Assembly (NCBI GenBank): GCA_963753225.1
Contig: CAVWBQ010000042.1
Span: forward strand, 186,001 to 250,000
Direction of reading: 5' to 3'
DNA length: 64,000 bases
Origin: Palsa-504 sp963753225
Lineage (GTDB): Bacteria; Actinomycetota; Actinomycetes; Streptosporangiales; Streptosporangiaceae
In this document: positions 25,541 through 35,073 of the stretch, in pieces
How the letters are laid out: the number at the start of each line of letters is the position of its first letter
Numbering within the stretch: the stretch's first letter is position 1
Made by a program: the position numbers and the translations under genes
Notes under the pieces: model-generated
Told to the model about the DNA's origin: nothing
Database searches by the model: none
The model's input: only the letters and a program-made list of their open reading frames with translations

Positions 25541-28359
25541 GTGGCAGGGACGGTGCCGGTCCAGGGGTCCGCGCCCTCGCTGCTCGGCAGGCCCGGCGAG
25601 CAGGAGACCTTGCGACGGCTCGTCGCCAACGTGCGCGGTGGCCAGAGCGCCGTCCTGGTGCTGCGGGGCGAAGCCGGGATCGGCAAGACGGAGCTGCTGC
25701 GCTACCTGATCAGCCAGGCCACGGGATACACGGTGGCCCGCGCGGTCGGAGTCGAATCGGAGATGGAGCTGGCCTTCGCCGGCCTGCACCAGCTGTGCGC
25801 GCCGATGCTCGGCCGGCTCCGTTCGCTGGCCGCACCGCAGCGGCGCGCGCTGAGCGTCGCGTTCGGGCTGGCCGCGGGCGACAACCCGGACCGGTTCCTG
25901 GTCGCTCTCGCCGCGCTCAGCCTGATGGTGGAGACGTCGGAGAAACGGCCGCTGCTGTGCGTGGTGGACGACGCGCAATGGCTCGACCGGGCCTCCGCTC
26001 AGGTCCTCGGCTTCGTCGGGCGCCGTCTGCTGGCCGAGTCGGTCGCGCTGGTGTTCGCGGTGCGCCAGCCAGATGCCGAGCTGGCCGGGCTGCCGGAGCT
26101 GGAAGTCAGGGGGCTGCGGGACGATCACGCGCGGGCGCTGCTGGCCACGGTCATCCCGGGACGGCTCGACGAGAGCGTGTCCGCCCGGATCGTCGAGGAG
26201 ACCCGCGGCAATCCGCTCGCCCTGCTCGAGCTCTACCGGCACCTAGGCCCGGCCGAACTGGCCGGCGGGTTCGCGCTCCCGGACACGGGCGATCTGCCGA
26301 GGCGGATCGAAGACCAGTACATCGAGCGCCTCGGCGAGTTCCCGCCCGGGACGCAGCGGATGATCCTGCTGGCCGCCGCCGATCCGGTCGGGGATACGGC
26401 GCTCGTCTTCCGGGCCGCCCGGCTCCTCGGCCTGGGCCCGGACACGGTCAATCCCGCCGCGGCGGCCGGCCTGCTCAGCGTCGGCGCGCATGTGCGGTTC
26501 CGGCATCCCCTGGTCCGTTCGGCCGTGTACCGGGCGGCGACGGCCAGGGACAGGCGCGCCGCGCACGACGCGCTCGGGGCGGCCACCGACCCCGGGACCG
26601 ATCCGGACCGCCGGGCATGGCATCGCGCGCACGCGACGGCCGGGCCCGACGAGACCGTGGCCGGGGAGCTCATCGGCTCGGCGGGCCGGGCCCTGCGCCG
26701 CGGCGGGGTGGCGGCGGCCGCGGCGTTCTGGGAGCGCGCCGTCGTGCTCACCCCGGACCCCGGCGAGCGGGCGGCGCGCGCGCTCGAGGCGGCCGGGGCG
26801 AAGTACCAGGCGGGCGACTTCGAGGCCGCGCAGGCCCTGCTGGCCGCGGCCGAGGTCGGGCCGCTCAGCGAGCTCGGCCACGCGCTCGTACAGCGGATGC
26901 GGGCCCAGGTCGCGTTCGCGCTCAGGCGAGGGAGCGACGCGCCGCCGCTGCTGCTGCGGGCGGCGCAGCGGCTGGCGGAGCTGGACGCCGAACTGGCCCG
27001 GCAGACCTACCTGGAAGCCCTGGTGGCCGCGGTATACGTCGGCCGCCTGGCGCACGGGCAGGACGTGCTCGAGATCGCGCGCGCGGCGGCGGCGCTGCCG
27101 ACCGGGGAGAGGCCGGCCGGTGACGGGCAGGCGGCGACTGGCAGGCCGGCGACGGGCTGCTGCGCGGGCTGGCGGTGCGGCTAGCCGACGGGTACACGGC
27201 CGCCGCTCCCCTGCTCAGCGAGGCGCTGCGCCGGTACCGCGCCCAGCCGCAGGAGCTGGACTGGCTGTGCGTCGCCGGCAACATGGTCGCGATGGACCTG
27301 TGGGACGACCAGGCGTGGTTCGAGCTCGCCACCGGCCAGGTCAGGCTGGCCCGCGCGAACGGCACGCTGAGCTGGCTCCCGTTCGCGCTCGACTACCTCG
27401 CCGAGATCCAGATTCAGGCCGGCGAGCTGTCCGCGGCGACGGCTCTGCTGGCGGAGGGCGAGCGCATCGACCCCGGGAGCAGGGCGGCCACCCTGCCGTA
27501 CGTCTCGCTGCTGCTCGCCGCGTGGCGCGGGGACGCGCCGACCGCCGCCGAGCTGACCGAGCACATGGTCCAGGGCGCCCGCGCCCGGGGCGAGGGCGCG
27601 GCGCTGACCGTCGCGGAGTACGCCCAGGCGGTGCTGTACAACGGCCTAGGCGACTACCGGCTCGCGGCCGAAGCCGCGGAGCGGGCCAGCGCAGCGGACG
27701 AGCTGGCCATCTCGCCATGGGCGCTGTACGAGCTGGCAGAGGCGGCGGTGCGCAGCGATCAGCCGGACCTGGCCGCCGAGGCGGCGCGGCGGCTGTCGGA
27801 GATAGCCACGGCGAGCGGCACCGACTGGGCCCTCGGCGCGGCGGCCCGGTCCCGGGCGCTGCTGGCCGACGGGCATGCCGCCGACGAGTTGTACGGCGAG
27901 GCGCTCGGCCGGCTGGGCCGGACCCGGATGGCGGTGCACCTGGCCCGGGCCAGGCTGTGCTACGGCGAGTGGCTGCGCCGCCAGAACCGGAGGGTCGAGG
28001 CGCGTAGCCAGCTGCGGCCCGCGTACGAGGCATTCACGTCCATGGGCGCCCAAGGTTTCGCCGAACGGGCCCGGCGAGAGCTCGTGGCCACCGGCGAGAA
28101 GGTGCGCAAGCGGAGCCAAGACACCCGGGCCGACCTGACCCCGCAGGAGGCGGAGATCGCCCAGCTGGCCCGGGACGGGCTGACCAACGCTCAGATCGGG
28201 GCGCAGCTGTTCATCGGGGCCCGCACGGTGGAGTGGCACCTGCGCAAGGTGTTCGGCAAGCTGGACATCGGCTCCCGCCGCGACCTGGACGGGGCGCTGC
28301 GGCGGCAGAAAGGGGCAGAAGAAGGCGTGAACCCGGCCCGTTCGGAATCAATGACCTGA
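25541..28359 (+). pseudogene. LAL-type LuxR regulator, one frameshift
   Basis: Full-length LAL. From GTG 25541: LLGRPGEQETLRRLVANVRG, Walker A LVLRGEAGIGKTELLRYL, Walker B LLCVVDDAQWLDRASAQVL, ELEVRGLRDDHARALLATVI, ETRGNPLALLELYRHLGPAE, HVRFRHPLVRSAVYRAATAR, GGVAAAAAFWERAVVLTPDP. Near 27160 the frame changes (GLLRGLAVRLADGYTAA) and the tetratricopeptide-like part and LuxR helix-turn-helix (LTPQEAEIAQLARDGLTNAQ, ARTVEWHLRKVFGKLDIGSR) run to 28359. About 940 residues in all. Such proteins activate pathway genes when an effector and ATP are bound. A single indel separates the halves, so a sequencing error is quite possible. It is the intact relative of the deleted LAL at 18135-19915, in opposite orientation. 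Confidence 0.78.
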
Positions 28360-28555
28360 CCCTAGGCCGCGGTTTCCAGCACGCTGCGCCGCCGCCGCAG
28401 CCCGTAGCGGACCCGGGTCCGTCGGACGTTTCTGAGGTGACGAACGGCGGCACGCGAACGCCTCATCGTGGCTTCGCGTGCCGCCGGCTACTGCCCTGGC
28501 AAGATCAGCCGATCTGCGGATGTCGCGCGTCCGCGGCGCGGCCATGCTGGGCGGC

Positions 28556-28810
28556 ATGATGACTTACTACCGGGCCTGGGAAAACCGGCGGTTCGTGCGC
28601 AGCCTGCTCCGGGAGAAGCAGCCGGAGTTCGCCGCCGTGCTCGAGTCGGCCGTGCCGGAGACGCCATGCCTGCGGTGTCACGGCTCGCGGTGCTCCGAGG
28701 CTGACGAGCTAACGTCACGCCGCAACGTGGTCGTGCTCCGGGAGGACGATTTTGCCGGGTGCGCCACGGCCGTAGCAGGACGCGGGTTATCTGCACCATC
28801 GCCACCGTGA
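28556..28810 (+). CDS. Small hypothetical protein with cysteines
   Basis: About 84 residues from ATG 28556 (a second ATG follows). The first part YYRAWENRRFVRSLLREKQP, then AVLESAVPETPCLRCHGSRC, has good third-position GC and a CLRCHGSRC cluster that could hold a metal. The last 35 codons overlap the end of the converging membrane-protein gene and have weaker codon bias. No family is recognised. It may end earlier through an unseen indel or be spurious. Confidence 0.35.
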   Translation: MMTYYRAWENRRFVRSLLREKQPEFAAVLESAVPETPCLRCHGSRCSEADELTSRRNVVVLREDDFAGCATAVAGRGLSAPSPP

Positions 28811-29372
28811 GCACCGCGAAGGAGCCGAGCATGCCTACCGGGCTGCCGCCGGCGAAGCTCAGCAGTGCGGCGCCGAGCAGGAAGACGCCCAGGTAAACCA
28901 CGTGGATCAGGCGTGCGCGCCACAGCGCCACGAAGGTCAGCAGCAGCCCGATCAGCGTGAAGGAAGCCAGCGCGCCGTTGATGCTGTAGATCGGGCCGAC
29001 ATGGTTGACGAACCAGACAGCGGCGCTGCGGTCGGTTTGCCGCGCCAGTGCGGGCAGCGCCGCGCCCCAGCCACCGAGGCTGCCGGCCGCGCCGACGACG
29101 GCGAGGAAGGCGCCGACGGCCGCGGGCCATGCTCCGCGGCCCTTGATGCGAACCGCGGTGGCCACGCAGGCGACCGCGATGCATACCCAGGTGAGGTTTT
29201 CGAGCAGGATCATGCCGGTGAAGCCGGCCACGTTCGACCTGATGAGGTCGAGCTGACGGCTCGGATCGCTTACGTGCGTGTGAAACGAGGCAACGGCGAG
29301 CGCGCTCGCGACGGGCGCGGCGACAGCGGTCGCGGCGATCACCGGACGGGCCGCGGCGGTGGGCTGGATCAT
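28678..29372 (-). CDS. Multi-pass membrane protein
   Basis: From ATG 29372 the protein has six or so hydrophobic segments: VIAATAVAAPVASALAVASF, FTGMILLENLTWVCIAVACV, PAAVGAFLAVVGAAGSLGGW, INGALASFTLIGLLLTFVAL, IHVVYLGVFLLGAALLSFAG, GMLGSFAVLTVAMVQITRVL. It resembles the uncharacterised DUF4386-like group of actinobacterial membrane proteins, but the match is only by plan. In the first frame the text runs on to 28488 with poor codon bias. A change to the frame that ends at 28678 (RSTTTLRRDVSSSASEHREP) near 28760 restores good bias, so an indel close to the C-terminus is likely and the end is uncertain. Function unknown. Confidence 0.55.
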
Positions 29373-29602
29373 GGTGTTGGTGCTCCTCCATCAGGACACC
29401 GGGGCCATCCCGGCGACACCCTCCGACTCTCGCGGCCGGGACCGGCGTTCCGCGTCCGCCTGCGGTTGGCGGACCTGCCGCTGCGGGAGGAACCGCGAGC
29501 CGCCGGCTTCCGGCTCCGCGGGCAGGCCCCGTACTCCGGGGGGTGTAGCCGCTACTTCCGGCGATGGATGACGTGAAGGTCGTACAGCGGTAACTTCGGT
29601 AC

Positions 29603-30801
29603 GTGCCGATGGTGCAGCGGCCGGCGATCTCCCGCGATGTCATCCTGGCGGCCGCGGTCACGGCCTACGGGCTGCTAGTGACGTTCGTCCGCATCGGCGA
29701 CGGCACGATCTATCACGGGCCGCGCCTGCTGAATGCCATCGTGAGCGTGCTCGTGACCAGCACGCTGGCGTGGCGGCAGACCAGACCGCTGCTCGCGCTC
29801 ACGTGGATATTCGCCGTGTACGCGGCGACCTTCGCAGTGGTCCGCCACGACCTGCAGTTCGTGGCCGGGTTCCTCGTGATCATCGTGCTCGTCGCGTCTG
29901 CCGCCTACCACGCGAGCCGACGTGACGCACTGGCGTGCCTGGCGATCGGGCTGGCCGCCATCGCCGTGCTCGCACCGCTGGAGCCGCAGCTTGGCGGCTG
30001 GTTCGGCGCGGTGTTCGACGCCGCGTTCGTGGCATTGCCATGGCTGGCGGCGCGTGCGCTGCGCAGCCGGGAGGAGCGGGCCATAGCGCTGGGTACCAGG
30101 CTCGCCCTCGGCGCAGGCGCGGCAGCGTGAGATCCTGCTCGAGGAGCGGGCCCAGATCGCGCGTGAGCTGCATGACATCGTTGCGCACAGCGTGTCGGTC
30201 ATCCTGCTGCAGGTCGGCGCCGCGCGGATGAGAGCGCACGACCAGCCCGGCCTCACCGAGCCGCTGCACGCGGCCGAGGCGAGCGGACGCCAGGCCCTGG
30301 CCGAACTGCGGCGCCTGCTCGGGGTCCTGAATGGCTCCCACGCAGAAGATCGTGGCCGCGACCACGTCACGGACGAGCAGGTACCCGATGCGCCGCAGCC
30401 GTCAATCGCCACGCTCGAGCAGCTGGCCGACACGGTTCGCGCCGCGGGCCTGGATATCGACCTCGCCATCGGCGGTGATGGTCAGGCCGCTGCCGCCCGG
30501 GCTCGAATTGTCGGTGTACCGCATCGTGCAGGAAGCGCTGACCAACGTGCTGAAACACGCTCAGCCGTCGACAGCCCAGGTCCGGGTCCACTATGGCCCT
30601 GATGCCGTCACCATCGACGTCGTAGACGACGGCACCACGCGGACCGTGGCTGGCGCGCCGGCCGGCCATGGCCTGGTCGGAATGCGCCAGCGCGCCCAGG
30701 TCTTCGGCGGCACCACCACCGCGGGCCCCGCGCCTGGCGGGGGCTGGCATGTGCATGCCGAGCTGCCGGCCGAACTCCCACGCGGCGAAATGATCGCATG
30801 A
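29603..30801 (+). pseudogene. NarL-type sensor histidine kinase with two frameshifts
   Basis: From GTG 29603: five membrane segments (VILAAAVTAYGLLVTFVRIG, LLALTWIFAVYAATFAV, FVAGFLVIIVLVASAAYH, CLAIGLAAIAVLAPLEP, FDAAFVALPWLAARAL). Near 30125 the frame changes to EILLEERAQIARELHDIVAH, the HisKA_3 dimerisation helix with the phospho-accepting His, and ALAELRRLLGVLNG. Near 30495 it changes again to PPGLELSVYRIVQEALTNVL with the N box, IDVVDDGTTRTVAG and GHGLVGMRQRAQVFGG (ATPase G boxes), ending 30801. It overlaps its response regulator by four bases. With the shifts corrected it is a normal kinase of about 400 residues. As written it would be non-functional. Confidence 0.78.
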
Positions 30802-31457
30802 TCCGCGTCCTGATCGCGGATGACCAGGCGCTCGTACGCGGCGGTATCAGGATGATCCTGGAGACCCAGGCCGACATCGTAGTCGTGGGAGAAGCGGCTG
30901 ACGGCGACAGGGCAGTCGCGATGACTCACAAGCTCGCGCCCGACGTCGTCCTGATGGACATCAGGATGCCGGGCACCGACGGAGTCCAGGCGACACGCGC
31001 GATCACCCGCGACCGCGCACCCGGCGACAGGCCGCACGTGCTCATGGTCACCACATTCGACCTCGACCATTACGTGTACCAGGCATTGAAGGCCGGCGCC
31101 TCGGGCTTCCTGCTGAAGGACGAGCCGCCCGAGAGGCTCGCCGCCGCAGTCCGCACCATAGCCGCCGGTGACGCGCTGCTGGCACCGACGCTGCTGCGGC
31201 GGCTTCTGGACGAGTACGTCAGCCGGCCCGAGCCAGGACATGTCTCGCCGCCTCCGGAGCTAACCGAGCGCGAGGTCGAGGTCCTGCGACTGATCGGCCG
31301 TGGTCGGTCCAACTCCGAAATCGCCGCGGAATTGTTTCTGTCCGAGACCACCGTGAAGACGCACGTGACGCGGATCTTCACGAAACTACGTCTACGCGAC
31401 CGCGCGCAGGCAGTCGTGCTCGCCTACGAGACGGGCCTCGTCACGCCTCACCGCTAG
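30798..31457 (+). CDS. NarL/FixJ family response regulator
   Basis: 219 residues from ATG 30798, overlapping the kinase stop. Receiver domain: RVLIADDQALVRGGIRMILE with the acidic pair, phospho-acceptor Asp in VVLMDIRMPGTDGVQATRAI, Thr in VTTFD, Lys in FLLKDEPPERLAAAVRTIAA. C-terminal LuxR helix-turn-helix: LTEREVEVLRLIGRGRSNSE, IAAELFLSETTVKTHVTRIF and TKLRLRDRAQAVVLAYE. It is the DNA-binding partner of the kinase at 29603. The regulator is intact while its kinase is not, so if the kinase is truly lost the regulator could be driven by small phosphodonors or a non-cognate kinase. Targets unknown. Confidence 0.9.
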   Translation: MIRVLIADDQALVRGGIRMILETQADIVVVGEAADGDRAVAMTHKLAPDVVLMDIRMPGTDGVQATRAITRDRAPGDRPHVLMVTTFDLDHYVYQALKAGASGFLLKDEPPERLAAAVRTIAAGDALLAPTLLRRLLDEYVSRPEPGHVSPPPELTEREVEVLRLIGRGRSNSEIAAELFLSETTVKTHVTRIFTKLRLRDRAQAVVLAYETGLVTPHR

Positions 31458-31573
31458 CCCGGCGCACGCCGGCGGGGTGCTTCCAGATTCCACCTCCACC
31501 GGCCGGCGGATGTCTTTTCCGGATGGGGGGCAGGAGGCTCGGGGTGGGTGACGTCCAGGGAAGGGAGGCGGTC

Positions 31574-31813
31574 ATGACCGCGGTGGTGCACGAGGGTGAC
31601 TGGCTGGCGGGTGCCGCGTGCCTATCGGCGGATCCCGAGCTGTTCTTCCCGGTCTCCTCGGCCGGGCCCTCGGTGGGCCAGGTGGCCGAGGCCAAGGCGA
31701 TCTGCGCGCGCTGCCGGGTGCGGCAGGAGTGCCTGGGGTTCGCACTGGCGAGACGCGATATGCACGGGGTGTGGGGCGGCACCAGCGAGGAAGAGCGGCG
31801 GCGGCTACGTTAG
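31574..31813 (+). CDS. whiB: WhiB family iron-sulfur regulator
   Basis: 79 residues, start ATG 31574 with GGGAGG seven bases upstream. Four cysteines in WhiB spacing: one in WLAGAACLSADPELFFPVSS, then the CxxCxxxxxC cluster in AICARCRVRQECLGFAL. After it comes the family turn GVWGGTSEEERRRL. WhiB proteins carry a 4Fe-4S cluster, bind region 4 of the principal sigma factor and tune transcription in response to redox or nitric oxide. In actinomycetes they control sporulation, cell division or antibiotic resistance. The gene precedes a large LAL regulator gene whose in-frame text overlaps its end, so the two may share a transcript. Confidence 0.92.
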   Translation: MTAVVHEGDWLAGAACLSADPELFFPVSSAGPSVGQVAEAKAICARCRVRQECLGFALARRDMHGVWGGTSEEERRRLR

Positions 31814-31830
31814 GCCCGGCCCGGGCGTGC

Positions 31831-31890
31831 CCGATGACCGGAGTGCCGATGACCGGAGTGGCGCCGACCGGAGTGGCGCCGACCGGTATA
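31831..31890 (+). repeat. Four 15-bp tandem repeats before the LAL gene
   Basis: Units at 31831-31845 and 31846-31860 are identical (CCGATGACCGGAGTG). The next two (31861-31875, 31876-31890) read GCGCCGACCGGAGTG and GCGCCGACCGGTATA. In the frame of the LAL gene they encode MTGVP, MTGVA, PTGVA, PTGIC. They lie between whiB and the likely LAL start, so they are either a variable N-terminal extension or repeated binding sites in the leader. Confidence 0.65.
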
Positions 31891-31947
31891 TGCCGTTTGC
31901 CGGTTATTGGCCGGCCCGCCACCTGGGCGGCGAGTACGCTGACGCAG

Positions 31948-34900
31948 GTGTCTGCCATCCGCGGGCGCGAGGCGGAGATCGCGATTCTGGGTGACGCGCT
32001 TGACCTGATCGAGTCCGGTCGGCGCGCGGTCGTGCTCATCGAGGGCGAGGCCGGCATCGGCAAGACGTGCCTGCTCGACGCGGCGCTGGAGGACGCGCGG
32101 CGGCGGGGCATGCAGTTGGCGGCGGGCCGGGCCGAGGAACTCGAGGGCATGCGGCCGTTCGGCCTGATGACCGCGGTGTTCGGCTGCAGCAGGTCCTCGC
32201 CGGATCCGCGGCGGGCCGCCATCGGGGGCCTATTGTCCGGGGCTGCCGGGGAGCGCAATCCGATCACGGTGACCAGCGATCCGGGCCTGCGGTTCCGGGC
32301 CGTCGACGCGCTCGCCGACCTGGTGGAGGAGCTCGCGCTGGCCGGGCCGCTGGTGATCGGCGTGGACGACCTGCAGTGGGCCGACTCGTCGAGCCTGCTG
32401 ACGCTGGCCGCGCTGGGACGCCGGGCCGAGTACCTCCCGGTCGGCCTCATCGCGTGCTTCCGGCCCTCGCCCCGCTCCCCCGAACTGGACCGGCTGGCCG
32501 CCGCGCTGGAAGGGCCGCCGGGCCGGTGCCTGAGCCTGGGCGGTCTCGGCGCGCAGGCGGTGGCGGACCTGGCCGCGGACGCGATGGGCGCGGCGCCGGG
32601 CCGGGGGCTGCTGGCCGGGCTGGCCGGCGCGGCGGGCAACCCGCTGTTCGTGACCGAGATGCTGGGCACGCTGGCGCAGGAGGGGATGCTCGAGACCGCC
32701 GGCGGGCGGGCCGAGGTGGCGCAGACGGTGCTGCCGCCGACGTTGCGGCTGACCATCCTGCGCCGCCTCAGCTTCCTGTCCGAGGACACGCTGCAGGCGC
32801 TGCGGTTCGCCTCGATCCTGGGGTCCAGCTTCACCGTCACCGACCTGTCGGTGACGATGGACCGGCCGGTGGTCGAGCTGTTCGGCGTGCTGGCCGAGGG
32901 GATCGCCGGGCGGGTGCTCGGGGACGACGGCGACCGGCTCCGGTTCCGGCATGACGTCATCCGCGACGCCATCTACGAGGACATGCCGGCCACCATCCGC
33001 CGCGGCCTGCATCGCGAGGCCGGGCAGCGGCTGGCGCTGACCGGGGCGCCGGCCCTGCAGGTGGCCGAGCACCTGGCCCGCGGGGCGACCCGCGGCGACA
33101 CCGAGGCCGTCGGCTGGCTGTCCCGGGCCGCCAGGGAGACCGCGGCGACATCCCCGGACGTGGCGGCGGCGCTGCTGGAACGGGCGGCCGCGCTGATGGC
33201 GCCGGGCGATCCGGGCCGCGACCGCCTGCTGGCCGAACAGGTCGGCAGCCTGATGTGGGCGGGCCGGGTGGCGCGGTCCGAGGAGGTCTGCCGGGCCCTG
33301 CTCGAGCGCGACCACGACCCTGCCGCCGAGGGGCCGGCCCGGATCTGCCTCGGCTACGCGCTGATGGCGAGCGGCCGGCCGCGGGACGGGCTCACCGAAC
33401 TGGAGCGCGCGGCCGGGTCATCCGTGCTCACCGCGGCCGAACGGTCCGGCGCCCTGGGCTGGGCCAGCATCGCGCGGATGTGGCTCGGCGATCTCGACGG
33501 CTGCGCGGCCACCGCGGGGGAAGCCGGGGCCGCGGCGGCGGCGGCCGCAGACCACATGACGACCGCGATCGCCAGCTCCATGTCCGCGATCGTGTCCCTG
33601 CTCCGCGGGCACCTCGGCCGGGCGGCGGAGGTCATCGACGGCGCGGTGCGGACGGCCGACCGCAGCCCGCACCGGGAAGGCCACCGCTATCCGGTTCATG
33701 TGGCCCGCGGCTTCGTCCTGATCGAGCTGGACCGCCTGGCCGAGGCCAGGTCCACGCTCAAGGCCGGCAGCCGGATCGGCGAGGAACTCGGCCTCGGCTG
33801 GCATCAGGGCAGCTACCACGTGCCGAGCATCGTGCAGCACTTCGTCGCCGGGCAGTGGGACGAGGCGGTCGCGGAGGTCGAGGCGAGCGTCGAGCTGGCC
33901 GCAGGGACCGGCGAGAGCTTCGGCCTCCTCCTCGGCAACAGCGTGCTGTCGCTGATCAGCCTGCACCGCAACGACATCAGGCGGGCCGGGGATGCCGCCG
34001 CCGCGGCCGCCGGCCAGTACCCCGGGACCACCACCCGCTACCGCTCGCAGTGGGCGCTGTGGGCGCGTGCCCTGATCCTGGAGGCCGACGGCGAGACCGC
34101 CGCGGCCTACGCGACGCTGGCCGACTGCTGGGACCGGTGCGCCCAGCTGGGCCTGGTGCTGGAGTACCGGATGATCGGTCCCGACCTGGTACGCCTGGCC
34201 CTGGCCCGCGCGGACCAGGAACGGGCGCGAGAGGTGACGGCCCGCGTCACCGAGCTCGCGGAGCAGAACCCCGGCCTAGGCTCGCTGGCCGGGGCGGCGC
34301 TGCGCTGCCGGGGCCTGCTGGACGACGACGCCGACGTGCTGCGTGCCGCGGTCGATGCCTACGCCGACGCGCGCCCGCTCGAGCTGGCGCTCGCCGCCGA
34401 GGAGGCGGGGGCGGCGCTGGCGCGGCGCGGCCTGCCCGGGCAGGCCCGGCCGCTGCTCGATCGGGCGACCGAGACCTACGAGCGGCTCGGCGCCGCCCGC
34501 GACCTGGCCCGGGCCGAAGCGGTGCTGCGCGGGGCGGGCATCCGCCGCGGCCGCCGGGGCAGCCGCGGGCGGCCGCAGTTCGGCTGGTCCAGCCTCACCC
34601 CGGCCGAACGCACGGTCGCGAGCCTGGTAGCCGAGGGTTTGTCGAATCCGCAGATCGGCGACCGGCTGTACATATCGCACCGGACGGTGCAGACGCACCT
34701 CGCCCACGTCTTCGCCAAGCTCGACCTCACCTCCCGCGCCCAGCTGGCCGCCGAGGCCGCCCGGCGGGGCAGCGCGTTAGCCCGATGTCAGCGAGGTGGC
34801 CGATGTTCCGGCCCCGCGGTGACGGCATGCTTATCACAGCGGGACACCAGAGGCTGGAGGAGCGATGGCAGGGGCCGTCATCATCGGGGCCGGGCCGGGC

Positions 34901-35073
34901 ATCGGCACGTCGGTCGCCCGCAGGTTCGCAGCCGCCGGGATGCCGGTGGGGCTCATCTCGCGGACGGCGGCGACCGTCGACGCGGCCCGCGCGGCCGTAG
35001 CCGCGGCGGGCGTCACGGTGGCCGGCGCGGCCGCCGATGCCGGGCAGGACGACCAGCTCACCGCCGCGCTTGA
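31948..35073 (+). CDS. LAL-type LuxR regulator (large ATP-binding activator)
   Basis: About 940 residues of recognisable protein. From GTG 31948: SAIRGREAEIAILGDALDLI, Walker A IEGEAGIGKTCLLDAAL, EELEGMRPFGLMTAVFG, Walker B LVIGVDDLQWADSSSLLTL, LAGAAGNPLFVTEMLGTL, winged-helix part, then long tetratricopeptide-like repeats from about residue 370, and LuxR helix-turn-helix LTPAERTVASLVAEGLSNPQ with YISHRTVQTHLAHVFAKLDL near 34600-34760. The domain ends about 34770. The open frame then runs on to 35073 with poor codon bias across the start of the SDR gene. A TAG one frame over at 34778-34780 suggests a lost natural stop. An in-frame ATG at 31834 lies in tandem repeats. It probably activates the SDR/hydrolase/MFS set that follows. 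Confidence 0.82.
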   Translation: MSAIRGREAEIAILGDALDLIESGRRAVVLIEGEAGIGKTCLLDAALEDARRRGMQLAAGRAEELEGMRPFGLMTAVFGCSRSSPDPRRAAIGGLLSGAAGERNPITVTSDPGLRFRAVDALADLVEELALAGPLVIGVDDLQWADSSSLLTLAALGRRAEYLPVGLIACFRPSPRSPELDRLAAALEGPPGRCLSLGGLGAQAVADLAADAMGAAPGRGLLAGLAGAAGNPLFVTEMLGTLAQEGMLETAGGRAEVAQTVLPPTLRLTILRRLSFLSEDTLQALRFASILGSSFTVTDLSVTMDRPVVELFGVLAEGIAGRVLGDDGDRLRFRHDVIRDAIYEDMPATIRRGLHREAGQRLALTGAPALQVAEHLARGATRGDTEAVGWLSRAARETAATSPDVAAALLERAAALMAPGDPGRDRLLAEQVGSLMWAGRVARSEEVCRALLERDHDPAAEGPARICLGYALMASGRPRDGLTELERAAGSSVLTAAERSGALGWASIARMWLGDLDGCAATAGEAGAAAAAAADHMTTAIASSMSAIVSLLRGHLGRAAEVIDGAVRTADRSPHREGHRYPVHVARGFVLIELDRLAEARSTLKAGSRIGEELGLGWHQGSYHVPSIVQHFVAGQWDEAVAEVEASVELAAGTGESFGLLLGNSVLSLISLHRNDIRRAGDAAAAAAGQYPGTTTRYRSQWALWARALILEADGETAAAYATLADCWDRCAQLGLVLEYRMIGPDLVRLALARADQERAREVTARVTELAEQNPGLGSLAGAALRCRGLLDDDADVLRAAVDAYADARPLELALAAEEAGAALARRGLPGQARPLLDRATETYERLGAARDLARAEAVLRGAGIRRGRRGSRGRPQFGWSSLTPAERTVASLVAEGLSNPQIGDRLYISHRTVQTHLAHVFAKLDLTSRAQLAAEAARRGSALARCQRGGRCSGPAVTACLSQRDTRGWRSDGRGRHHRGRAGHRHVGRPQVRSRRDAGGAHLADGGDRRRGPRGRSRGGRHGGRRGRRCRAGRPAHRRA

